From assembly GCA_021803845.1 (NCBI GenBank), contig JAJZLA010000001.1:1-19635 (forward strand): 19,635 bases of DNA, written 5' to 3'. Source of the DNA: a bacterium. Lineage in GTDB: Bacteria > SZUA-79 > Acidulodesulfobacterales > Acidulodesulfobacteraceae. The notes under the pieces are model-generated. The model made no database searches. It saw only the letters and a program-made list of their open reading frames with translations, and was not told the origin of the DNA. The position numbers and the translations under genes were made by a program. This document shows, piece after piece, positions 5,898 to 13,502 of this stretch; position 1 is the stretch's first letter; every line of letters starts with the position of its first letter.

Positions 5898-6704
5898 ATG
5901 GCGCATAACAATAGCAGTAAAAACAGCATAACAGAAGGATTTAACATATTAATTAAATATAGATATCTGATATGGGTTTTATCCCTTAAAGAGCTTAAAA
6001 CGCAGTATAGAGGGTCTTATCTCGGCTTTTTCTGGTCTCTCGTGAACCCGCTTTTGCTTCTTATCATTTACACCTTTTTGTTCGTCGTAGTATTTCATAA
6101 TACGGCCAAAGCCTATCCGGTTTATCTTTTTTGCGGAATACTTCCATATACGTGGTTTCAAAACTCGATTATAATTTCCACGACCTCGATATCCAACGCC
6201 GGAAGTTTGGTTTCTAAGTCGCTTATTCCGCCGGAAGTCATAGTTATGTCTAAAATTGGCTCGAATTTATTAAATTATCTTTTATCCATTCCCGTCCTCG
6301 TATTATTTATTTATATCTTTAAATTGCGCATAGGGCTTCCCGCCCTATATTTTCCGCTGATAATCGCGGTAACGTTTTTTCTGACGGCGGGCATCAGCCT
6401 TTTTTTTGCGGCTCTTAACGTATTTTATAGAGATATTCAGTTTATCATCCTTAACCTTACCACCTTTATATATTTTTCAATGCCTATTATGTATTTCGAC
6501 AAACAGCTTCCTATAAAATTGCGCCGCATAATATATTTAGACCCCGTAGCTTACGTTATGAAATGCTTTCAGGATATTTTTTATTATAATATTTTTCCGC
6601 GCTATTATTACGTAGCGGGGGCTTTAGCCGTCTCCGTAATCGTTTTTATGTTAGGCTATTCATATTTTGCCCTAAGGAAGGAACTGTTTAGTGAATTTAT
6701 ATAA
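5898..6704 (+). CDS. wzm: Polysaccharide ABC exporter permease (Wzm-like)
   Basis: This is a 268-aa ABC-2 type inner-membrane permease. The N-terminal cytoplasmic amphipathic segment and first helix are family-typical (LKELKTQYRGSYLGFFWSLV, about residues 32-51). About six hydrophobic segments follow, with the usual FYRDIQF and LDPVAYVMKCFQDIFYY motifs near the C-terminal half. With its partner ATPase it would move a lipid-linked polysaccharide across the inner membrane. It overlaps the next gene by 14 nt, so the pair is an operon. The nearest ribosome-site-like sequence (TAAGG, 5881-5885) belongs to the MITE end. O-antigen, capsule or teichoic-acid-like transport cannot be distinguished, but TolC nearby favours an O-polysaccharide. 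Confidence 0.92.
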   Translation: MAHNNSSKNSITEGFNILIKYRYLIWVLSLKELKTQYRGSYLGFFWSLVNPLLLLIIYTFLFVVVFHNTAKAYPVYLFCGILPYTWFQNSIIISTTSISNAGSLVSKSLIPPEVIVMSKIGSNLLNYLLSIPVLVLFIYIFKLRIGLPALYFPLIIAVTFFLTAGISLFFAALNVFYRDIQFIILNLTTFIYFSMPIMYFDKQLPIKLRRIIYLDPVAYVMKCFQDIFYYNIFPRYYYVAGALAVSVIVFMLGYSYFALRKELFSEFI

Positions 6705-7467
6705 TACGCACCGTTATGATTCGGAATACGCCATAGAAGCCGAAAATATTTCAAAGGTCTTCAGAAGGCTGTCCTCCCATACGACCATTAAAAAAGCTTT
6801 TATAGATTTAATTACTTTCAATAAAAACAAAAAAGTTAAAATTTTAAAATTTACGGCTTTAGAAAACGTAAGTTTTAAAGTAAAAAAGGGAGAAACATTC
6901 GGCATAATAGGCCCTAACGGCGCGGGCAAAAGCACGCTGCTAAAAATATTGTGCGGCATAATGAAACCCACTACCGGGCGCATCGCCGTCAACGGTTCCC
7001 TGTCCGCCCTCCTCGAACTCGGCACCGGTTTTCATCCCGAACTTACGGGCAGGGAAAACATTCTTATAAACGGGCTCATTTTAGGCTTAAGCAAAAAAGA
7101 GATAACGGCTAAATACGACGAAATAATTGAATTCAGCGGCGTGAAAGATTTTATAGACGAGCCCATTAAGACATATTCTAGCGGCATGCAGGTAAGGCTT
7201 TCTTTTTCGGTAGCCGTAAACGTAAACCCCGATGTTCTTATACTGGACGAGGTTTTAGCCGTAGGCGATGCCGAATTTCAGGCTAAAAGCAGAAAAAGGA
7301 TAGAAGAGTTTATTAACGGCGGAAGAACGGTCTTATTGGTAAGCCACGACAAAAAATCGATACTAGACTACTGCAGCGAAGCTATGCTGCTATATAAAGG
7401 AAACGTTATCGCAAGCGGCAATACTAAAGGCGTGGTAGAAAAATACGAAGAAATAGAAGAAGCCTGA
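6691..7467 (+). CDS. wzt: Polysaccharide ABC exporter ATPase (Wzt-like, short form)
   Basis: This is a 258-aa ABC ATPase of the Wzt/KpsT/TagH type. Walker A is GPNGAGKST (74-82), the signature is SSGMQ (163-167), Walker B is LILDE (183-187), and the H-loop lies in VSHDK (near 213). The stretch GSLSALLELGTGFHPELTGRENI (about 102-124) is diagnostic of polysaccharide exporters. It lacks the C-terminal glycan-binding domain of long Wzt proteins, so export should not depend on a capped chain end. The GTG start at 6691 has AGGAAGGA about 9 nt upstream. Overlap with the permease implies coupled translation. No terminator hairpin follows. Confidence 0.92.
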   Translation: MNLYNTHRYDSEYAIEAENISKVFRRLSSHTTIKKAFIDLITFNKNKKVKILKFTALENVSFKVKKGETFGIIGPNGAGKSTLLKILCGIMKPTTGRIAVNGSLSALLELGTGFHPELTGRENILINGLILGLSKKEITAKYDEIIEFSGVKDFIDEPIKTYSSGMQVRLSFSVAVNVNPDVLILDEVLAVGDAEFQAKSRKRIEEFINGGRTVLLVSHDKKSILDYCSEAMLLYKGNVIASGNTKGVVEKYEEIEEA

Positions 7468-7500
7468 CCCCCCTCCCCTCGAAAAAAACCAAAAAAAATC

Positions 7501-7529
7501 TTGCAATAGTGAATTTTATATTATATCAT
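7501..7529 (+). promoter_or_regulatory. Sigma70-like promoter before the T1SS genes
   Basis: TTGCAA (7501-7506), a 17-nt spacer and TATCAT (7524-7529). Predicted +1 near 7536 gives a leader of about 60 nt to the TTG start at 7595. Confidence 0.55.
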
Positions 7530-7594
7530 AAGAAATTAAAAAGAAATTAAAAATTTGAAAAAATGCGGAAAATTTTGCGGAGGTTCAAGGCGTT

Positions 7595-8965
7595 TTGCTT
7601 AAAAGCTGTTTAAAAATATTTTTTACTTTTACTTTGACTTTTACTTTTCTTGCTATTACTGCATGCCTCCCTGCATATGTTTTCGCGGCAGGTTTTAACG
7701 CTGCTCAAAAGCCGGCGTCTTTAACGTCTTTGAACCTTATTCAGGCGTATAATTTGGCTGTTAAGCACGACCACGCGTTTAGGGCATCCGTTTACGGCAA
7801 AAAAGCCTCTGACGACCTTGCGTGGGAAGGGCTTTCCGTTCTGCTTCCGCGAATAGACCTTTCGTTTAGTTATTCAAGGTATGATTTTGTAAATCCGCCG
7901 CCATATTACTACGATTACGACGCAAGGAATACCGGCGTTAATTTAACGCAGCCGATATTTAACCTGCGCAGATTTTTTTTATATAAGCAGTATAAAACAA
8001 GGTCTTCTATAGGAAACGCAAGATTTGAATCGCAAAAACAAAACCTTATCTTAACCGTTGCGCAAACATATCTTAATGTTTTGGCTTCCAAGGATTATAT
8101 TAAGGCATTAAAATCCCAAAAAAAAGCTGTTTTTAGCCAGCTTAAGCAGGCAAAAAAACTTTACGGCGCAGGCGCCGGAACGATAACGGACGTTTATTCC
8201 GCACGCGCAAAATATTATTCAGTCCTTTCGCAGCTTGTAGGCGCAAAGAACGCTCTTAATAACGCCTATTCCAAATTTAAAAACTTAACGGGCTCAGCAG
8301 GCAGAAATTTAGCAGGATTTAAACGTTCTATACCTTTTTTTGTTCCGCGCCCCTCAAATGTTAAGTACTGGGTAAAAGTAGGCGAAGAACGCAACCCTAA
8401 ACTTATGTATTATAGGGATAACAGGAGATATTATAGCGATGCGGAAATTAAAAATATATCCGCTCATTTTCCTACATTAAGTTTCGTAGCGGGATATTCT
8501 GCAACCAATACTCAGGAATATATTCAAACGCCTCCGCTTAAATATTATAATATAGGAATTCAGTTGAGTTTTCCTCTGTTTAACGGCGGATACGGCTATG
8601 CAAAATCGTTTAAGGACGCTAATCTTAAATCGCGCGCCCAGCAGAAATATCTTGAAGAACTTGATAAAAATGCCAGAAAAATCAAACAGTCATATGCAGG
8701 CATTAAAGGTTCCATAGTAAAAATAAAAATGCTTGAGCTTGCCCTTAAATCAGCCCGCATTTCTTTAAAAGGAAACGAGCTTGGGTTTAAGTCCGGAATA
8801 GCTACGGAAACAGACGTCCTTAACGCCGTTCAGGCTCTTTACGACGCCAAGGTAAAACTTCTTAAGGCAAAATACGAATACGCGCTAGGCATTTTAAATT
8901 TTTATTTCAACGTAGGAGTGCTTTCAACATACGATTTGGAAAAAATAAACGGATGGCTTAAGTAA
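7595..8965 (+). CDS. TolC-family outer-membrane channel of the type I secretion system
   Basis: This 456-aa outer-membrane efflux protein has the two-fold TolC repeat. Each half carries helix pairs and a proline-led membrane strand: LLPRIDLSFSYSRYD near residue 80 and HFPTLSFVAGYSATN near 295. The N-terminus is a hydrophobic signal sequence. It could be cut by signal peptidase I after VFA (about residue 31). ITAC could also be a lipobox, as in OprM-like lipoproteins; I cannot decide. The start is TTG with GGAGG (7579-7583) 11 nt upstream, and no better in-frame start precedes the signal. It forms the outer-membrane duct for the exporter encoded downstream, 126 bp away. Confidence 0.9.
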   Translation: MLKSCLKIFFTFTLTFTFLAITACLPAYVFAAGFNAAQKPASLTSLNLIQAYNLAVKHDHAFRASVYGKKASDDLAWEGLSVLLPRIDLSFSYSRYDFVNPPPYYYDYDARNTGVNLTQPIFNLRRFFLYKQYKTRSSIGNARFESQKQNLILTVAQTYLNVLASKDYIKALKSQKKAVFSQLKQAKKLYGAGAGTITDVYSARAKYYSVLSQLVGAKNALNNAYSKFKNLTGSAGRNLAGFKRSIPFFVPRPSNVKYWVKVGEERNPKLMYYRDNRRYYSDAEIKNISAHFPTLSFVAGYSATNTQEYIQTPPLKYYNIGIQLSFPLFNGGYGYAKSFKDANLKSRAQQKYLEELDKNARKIKQSYAGIKGSIVKIKMLELALKSARISLKGNELGFKSGIATETDVLNAVQALYDAKVKLLKAKYEYALGILNFYFNVGVLSTYDLEKINGWLK

Positions 8966-9091
8966 TAAATAATTATAAAATATCGTCCGGCTCTTTGCGA
9001 ACGAAGCAATCTAATATATTTATATTAATATTATATTAACTTATATATAGGGAATTAGGTTAAAATTCTTCCCGCTTACGAGGTGTAATAA

Positions 9092-10957
9092 ATGGCATTT
9101 TTAAGACGTAAACAGCCTTTTGGGGTTTCAACCGAAAAACCGGAACTCTTAAAGCTGTTGACATTATTTAAAAAAGATTTTTATATAGTGGGACTTTTCA
9201 GCCTTATTATAAATCTTCTGATGCTCGTTCCGGCGATTTATATGCTCCTTATTTACGATTCCGTTCTTGCCAGCAGAAGCAATACGACGCTTATCGTAGT
9301 TACCGTTATAATGCTTTTCATGATGGCCATTATGGGGCTTTTTGAATGGACGAGAACTCAACTGTTAATACGCATAGGCAATAATATGGATAAAAGAATT
9401 AACGCAAGGCTCTTTCAGGTAGCTTTCGAAAAATGTTTAAGAACCGGCAGCACAGATTCCTCTCAGGTATTTAACGATTTTACGAGTATAAGGCAGTTTT
9501 TGACAGGCACGGGCGCGATAGCTTTTTTTGACGTCCCGTGGGTGCCTATTTATGTATTCGTTATCGGTTTAATTTATTGGGTGCTGGGAGTATTTGCCGC
9601 CTGCGCCGCAGTCGTTCTTTTTATACTTGCAATTTTAACGGAAATGGCAAGCAAGAAAAAGCTGTCTGCTTCAAATTCGGCGTATCATAACGCTTCGGCT
9701 TTTTCGGCAATCAATTTTAGAAACGCGGACGTTATAGAGTCTATGGGAATGTTGTCGAACGTAAAAAAGCACTGGTATCCAAAACATCAAAAATTCGTCG
9801 CTCTTCAGTCTTCCGCCAGCGAAAAAACGGGAAACATATCTGCCGCTACAAAATTTTTTAGATACGCTTTTCAGTCTTCTATTTACGCTTTCGGAGCGTA
9901 TTACGTTATAAACGGCAATATTATTACGGCGGGCGCTATGGTCGCCGCCGCGATATTAATGGGCAGGGCGCTTTCTCCCATCGACCTTGCGATGAGCGGC
10001 TGGAAAGGCTTTGTTTCCGCCCGAGATTCATATAAAAGATTGTCTGCGCTTTTTACGGCTTTTCCGGAAAGGGAAAAAGGAATGCCCCTTCCTGCTCCAG
10101 AAGGAAAAATTGCCGTCGGAGGTCTTTACGCGATACCTCCAAATTCCAATATACAGGTACTTAAAAACATAAATTTTATTGCGGAAAAAGGCGATATGGT
10201 AGCTATCATAGGACCAAGCGGTTCGGGAAAATCTACGCTTTCCAAGCTCGTTACCGGAGTATGGCCTCCAGCCGCAGGTTCTGTCAGGTTGGACGGAGCA
10301 GAAATATTCACGTGGGACAAAGATGCCCTCGGAAATAACGTCGGCTATCTTCCCCAGGATATAGAACTTTTAAACGGAACTATAGCCGAAAACATCGGAC
10401 GTTTCGGCGATATAGATTCGTCTAAAATAATAGAAGCCGCCAAAACGGTCGGCATACATGAAATGATTTTAAATCTTCCCGACGGCTACGACACTTTCAT
10501 AGGAGAAGGCGGGGTAGTGCTTTCCGGCGGACAGAAGCAGAGGGTCGCGCTCGCAAGGGCTATTTACGGATTTCCCGCCCTCGTCGTATTAGACGAGCCG
10601 GATTCCAACCTGGACGACATCGGCGGACATGCCCTTCTTTACACCCTTGCGAAACTTAAAGAGCAAAAATCCACAGTGTTTATTATAAGCCATAGAAACC
10701 ATATACTTTCCGTCGTTGACAAGATACTCGTCATATCGAACGGAACGGTCCAGATGTACGGAACGAGAAACGACGTGCTTAACGCCATAATAGCTTCTCA
10801 GAACCAGCAGCAGGCTCAGGCTCAGGCGGTGCAGAAAGCCGGTCAGGCGGCGCAGCAAGGGCAGCGGCAAACGCAGGGCAATAATAGCGGTAACGAAAAC
10901 AAAGCGGAAACCGGCGAAGGCGGGGGCAACCTTGACGCCGGACTGAACGAAGTTTAA
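9092..10957 (+). CDS. Type I secretion ABC transporter, PrtD-like
   Basis: This is a 621-aa fused permease-ATPase of the PrtD/LapB/HlyB group. The membrane half (about residues 30-300) has roughly six hydrophobic segments. There is no C39 peptidase domain, so substrates are exported without leader cleavage. The ATPase has Walker A GPSGSGKST (374-382), signature LSGGQ (477-481), Walker B VVLDE with D501-E502, and an ISHRNH H-loop. LPQDIELLNGTIAENI is typical of PrtD exporters. The C-terminus ends in an unusual Gln-rich tail of about 55 residues (from about 567). Its last 13 codons and stop lie inside a 62-bp duplication, which suggests the natural end of the protein has been altered. Ribosome site GAGG is about 9 nt before the ATG. 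It works with the flanking channel and adaptor genes. Confidence 0.94.
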   Translation: MAFLRRKQPFGVSTEKPELLKLLTLFKKDFYIVGLFSLIINLLMLVPAIYMLLIYDSVLASRSNTTLIVVTVIMLFMMAIMGLFEWTRTQLLIRIGNNMDKRINARLFQVAFEKCLRTGSTDSSQVFNDFTSIRQFLTGTGAIAFFDVPWVPIYVFVIGLIYWVLGVFAACAAVVLFILAILTEMASKKKLSASNSAYHNASAFSAINFRNADVIESMGMLSNVKKHWYPKHQKFVALQSSASEKTGNISAATKFFRYAFQSSIYAFGAYYVINGNIITAGAMVAAAILMGRALSPIDLAMSGWKGFVSARDSYKRLSALFTAFPEREKGMPLPAPEGKIAVGGLYAIPPNSNIQVLKNINFIAEKGDMVAIIGPSGSGKSTLSKLVTGVWPPAAGSVRLDGAEIFTWDKDALGNNVGYLPQDIELLNGTIAENIGRFGDIDSSKIIEAAKTVGIHEMILNLPDGYDTFIGEGGVVLSGGQKQRVALARAIYGFPALVVLDEPDSNLDDIGGHALLYTLAKLKEQKSTVFIISHRNHILSVVDKILVISNGTVQMYGTRNDVLNAIIASQNQQQAQAQAVQKAGQAAQQGQRQTQGNNSGNENKAETGEGGGNLDAGLNEV

Positions 10958-11042
10958 ACTGGGATTGTCATTCCCGCGTAGGCGGGGGCACTCTCGACGC
11001 CGGACTAAACGAAGTTTAAACTGGGATTGTCATTCCCGCGAA
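10919..11042 (+). repeat. 62-bp tandem duplication over the exporter gene end
   Basis: Unit 1 (10919-10980) and unit 2 (10981-11042) are the same length and differ at only about five positions. Unit 1 holds the last codons and stop of the exporter gene and a REP-like half palindrome. Unit 2 repeats the same coding end and stop, now outside the gene. A third partial unit starts at 11043 and becomes the right arm of the REP palindrome. The junctions share AAGGCGGG / TAGGCGGG, so slippage or unequal exchange at this microhomology is a likely cause. Confidence 0.85.
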
Positions 11043-11053
11043 GGCGGGAATCC
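11029..11053 (+). repeat. REP-like palindrome
   Basis: ATTCCCGC (11032-11039), loop GAAG, GCGGGAAT (11044-11051), flanked by GTC and CC. It is the same palindrome as in the 5771-5858 pair. No T-run follows, so it is not an intrinsic terminator. It lies between the exporter and adaptor genes and could still affect mRNA decay. Confidence 0.75.
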
Positions 11054-11110
11054 AAAAGACGGAAAAAGATATATGATAAATATATATATTATGAATAAGG
11101 GAGTTTTTTA

Positions 11111-12460
11111 ATGAAATTGCTTGAATGGTTCAATGGAAACGAACCGGAAATCATAGACGAAGAAGAAGTTTTGCATACGAATATGCGTCCGGTTATTATT
11201 TTCGGTTTTGCCGTCCTCATTTTCGGATTTTTAGGATTTATAATATGGGCGTCTTTCGCGTCGATGATAAACGGCATAAATATGCCCGGGACGGTTTCTT
11301 CCTCGTCGAATGAAGAAATTATCCAGAGCCGCTACGGCGGGACCATTCAAAAAATTCTCGTGCGCGAAGGGGACGAGGTTAAAAAAAATCAACCCATAGT
11401 TTTATTGCAGGACGGGCAGTTAAAGTCTAATCTTGCCGCCGTAAAAAGCCAGTATATTACGTTTCTAGCTATGTACGCAAGGCTTAAAGCAGAAGACGCA
11501 GGCGCGCCGTCCGTAAAATTTTCTCCGGCGCTTCTGTCTTTTAAAAATTCCGTCCATGCAAAAGAAGCGATGGCTACTCAGCGCGAGCTTTTTATTTCCG
11601 ATACCGCAAATTACGATGCTGAAAAAAGCATTATTAAGACGGATATATCTGGTCTTAAAAATTATATAAGCAGCGCCGAAGAGTTGAAAAAATCTATAGC
11701 CAAGCAGATAACCCTCGCAAAAAAAGAAACTCTTCCTTTGGAAAAACTTGCTAAACGGGGATATTATCCAAAAACAAAAGTAATAGAGCTAAAGAGCAAT
11801 CTTGAGAGCCTTGAAGGCAGGTATAACGAAGAAGCGGGAAATATCGCTCGATTTAAAAGTTCGCTGATTCAAAGCGAGATGAAGCTAAACGACCTCAGAA
11901 ACAGATTTTTAAAAAGCGTCAACAGGGAATTAAACGAAGTCCAGAGCAAAGTATTTGCACTGAGGCAGCAGTATAATTCCGCTTTAGGTCAGTATAAAAA
12001 TTCGCATATATCTTCTCCGACGGAAGGAGTAGTCGTAAAAATTTTTAATAAGACCGTAGGCGGAGCAGTAATGCCCGGTCAGCCTATAGTGGATATTCTG
12101 CCTATTCATCAAAGCCTTATAATAAAAGGAGACATACCCGTGCAGGATATAGCGCATATACGCAAAGGGTTAAAAGCAAATTTACGGTTTCCGGATTTTA
12201 ACGTCGAAGACACCCCCGTTTTAAACGGCAGGGTAATATACGTATCTGCAAACAGTCTCGCTAATCCGGCAAACCACATGTCGTTTTATGTATGTAAAAT
12301 AAAAATTGATGCAAACGGACTGAAAACCCTTGCACGTAAAAACTTGAAACTGAAAGCCGGAATGCCGGTCGAGATAACCGTTAAAACCGGAGCGGAAACG
12401 CTTATCGGAGCTATTTTAAATCCGCTTCTTTATAAAATCTCCAACGCGTTCGTAAAATAA
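11111..12460 (+). CDS. HlyD/PrtE-type periplasmic adaptor of the T1SS
   Basis: This is a 449-aa membrane fusion protein. A short cytoplasmic N-terminus is followed by one membrane anchor (about residues 27-51). The first lipoyl-like half is YGGTIQKILVREGDEV near 75-90. A long coiled-coil region runs from about 110 to 295. The second lipoyl half is SPTEGVVVKIFN near 302, and a C-terminal beta-barrel ends in VEITVKTGAETLIGAIL, a typical HlyD end. It links the inner-membrane exporter to the TolC-like channel. The start has AAGGGAG (11098-11104) 6 nt upstream. It follows the exporter gene across the duplicated REP region and probably shares its transcript. Confidence 0.93.
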   Translation: MKLLEWFNGNEPEIIDEEEVLHTNMRPVIIFGFAVLIFGFLGFIIWASFASMINGINMPGTVSSSSNEEIIQSRYGGTIQKILVREGDEVKKNQPIVLLQDGQLKSNLAAVKSQYITFLAMYARLKAEDAGAPSVKFSPALLSFKNSVHAKEAMATQRELFISDTANYDAEKSIIKTDISGLKNYISSAEELKKSIAKQITLAKKETLPLEKLAKRGYYPKTKVIELKSNLESLEGRYNEEAGNIARFKSSLIQSEMKLNDLRNRFLKSVNRELNEVQSKVFALRQQYNSALGQYKNSHISSPTEGVVVKIFNKTVGGAVMPGQPIVDILPIHQSLIIKGDIPVQDIAHIRKGLKANLRFPDFNVEDTPVLNGRVIYVSANSLANPANHMSFYVCKIKIDANGLKTLARKNLKLKAGMPVEITVKTGAETLIGAILNPLLYKISNAFVK

Positions 12461-12504
12461 TATTTAAATATATAAATAAATTTTATAAAAATTTTATAAA
12501 ACAC

Positions 12505-12556
12505 TTGACATTAATATATAATATAGTATAATAACAACAAAAGCCTGAAAAGGCTT
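12505..12556 (+). promoter_or_regulatory. Strong promoter and 5' stem-loop leader
   Basis: TTGACA (12505-12510), a 16-nt spacer and TATAAT (12527-12532) are both consensus. Predicted +1 is near 12539. Immediately downstream is a perfect stem AAGCCT (12541-12546), GAAA tetraloop, AGGCTT (12551-12556), so the mRNA would begin almost at the hairpin. Such 5' hairpins commonly stabilise messages; that role here is inferred. Confidence 0.7.
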
Positions 12557-12588
12557 ATAATTTATACATAAAAAGCAACAGGAGTTTT

Positions 12589-13284
12589 ATGGAAATACGC
12601 ATATCCGAAGCGGCTGTCGTGGTTTCGTTCGTACAGGACAATTTCGTCCGCCTCAAACAGCAGAAAGCCGAAGAAATTTACAAAAACATTTCGGACAAAC
12701 CGTCCGTCAATACAAACGCTCCGGATACGGCAAATCCAGCCGCGCCCCGCATCATAATAAAAGACGCTTTAAAAGGCATAGCGGTGTCGCAGGTTTCCGC
12801 ACAACTTTCCATGCTCTTCGATAAAACCGGCGATTTAAACAAGCAGACCGAAGCCGTTATGGAAAATACCGACCTCTTTTTTAACGATACCAAAGTTTTT
12901 CAGGGAGATTCCAATATTAAAGATACTGCGATATCCGCCGTTTTTCTCATTCCTTCAGGCAAGCTCCTGAACGAACTGAATCCGTATTTATTTACCGAAT
13001 ATTCAAATTTTGCCCCTCTTGGCGAAATAGCGGGAGTTTATTACAGAGCAGGTTTTAAAACCGAAAATAACCTTTTCGTCGGCTTAGAAATAGGAACCTA
13101 CAGGCAGAACGGCGACGAAGGGCAAAATTCCGGCGGCTATTTAGTAAAAGCCGAAATAAACAACAAGCCTGCTTTTTCCGGTTCTGGCGCTTCAGTTTTG
13201 ATAAAACCGGACGATATAAAAGTAAAATTCAAATCTCTTATAAATAAAGATATTAAAAAATTTTTTAAAAAGGAACTGCCGTAA
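12589..13284 (+). CDS. Unrecognised 231-aa protein between T1SS and its likely substrate
   Basis: I do not recognise the family. No signal peptide or membrane segment is visible, so it is probably cytoplasmic unless exported by the T1SS. The first 35 residues are helix-prone and charged. A Pro/Ala/Asn-rich linker (about 38-55) follows, then RIIIKDALKGIAVSQVSAQL and a region rich in beta-strand patterns (SAVFLIPSG, AGVYYRAGF, NNLFVGLEIGTYRQNG, GGYLVKAEIN). The last residues are very basic (KDIKKFFKKELP). Its own consensus promoter, hairpin leader and GGAG site suggest good expression. Its position directly before the S-layer-like gene suggests a partner such as an export chaperone, assembly factor or minor surface component. 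That is inference from position only. Confidence 0.75.
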   Translation: MEIRISEAAVVVSFVQDNFVRLKQQKAEEIYKNISDKPSVNTNAPDTANPAAPRIIIKDALKGIAVSQVSAQLSMLFDKTGDLNKQTEAVMENTDLFFNDTKVFQGDSNIKDTAISAVFLIPSGKLLNELNPYLFTEYSNFAPLGEIAGVYYRAGFKTENNLFVGLEIGTYRQNGDEGQNSGGYLVKAEINNKPAFSGSGASVLIKPDDIKVKFKSLINKDIKKFFKKELP

Positions 13285-13292
13285 AGGTTATT

Positions 13293-13373
13293 TTTTTATT
13301 GACAACCTTTTATATACGTGATATAAGTTATATAAATATTTTTATTGACAACCTTTTATACGTATGATAAAAA
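13293..13373 (+). promoter_or_regulatory. Duplicated promoter region before the S-layer-like gene
   Basis: A 22-bp sequence containing TTGACAACCTTTTATA occurs at 13293-13314 and 13339-13360, 46 bp apart. Copy 1 gives TTGACA (13299-13304), 17 nt, TATAAG (13322-13327). Copy 2 gives TTGACA (13345-13350), 17 nt, TAAAAA (13368-13373), a weaker -10. The leader to the ATG would be about 170 nt or 125 nt. In addition, AAAGGTT (13283-13289) can pair with AACCTTT (13304-13310). The remaining spacer to 13490 is AT-rich with no ORF. Confidence 0.6.
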
Positions 13374-13502
13374 CTAATACTATATTACTAATTAACTATA
13401 CTAAGGACGGGTAAAATCTACGCATAATCGATAATCTTATACCGAATATAAATATAAATGAAATTTTAAATTTAAAAATTAAATTTTTAAGGAGGATTGA
13501 CA

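Noticed and set aside
7464..7480. C-rich run after wzt as an i-motif or minus-strand G-quadruplex
   Set aside because: Only two C runs (six and four) are present; four are needed.
10589..10870. Minus-strand ORF of 93 aa at the end of the exporter gene
   Set aside because: Shadow of the exporter ATPase domain and Gln-rich tail; no supporting signal.
13283..13310. Terminator after the 231-aa gene
   Set aside because: The 7-bp stem has a 14-nt loop and no T-run after it, and it overlaps the promoter repeat.
13497..13502. TTG start six bases upstream for the giant protein
   Set aside because: It lies only 1 nt after the GGAGG site; ATG 13503 has ideal spacing.
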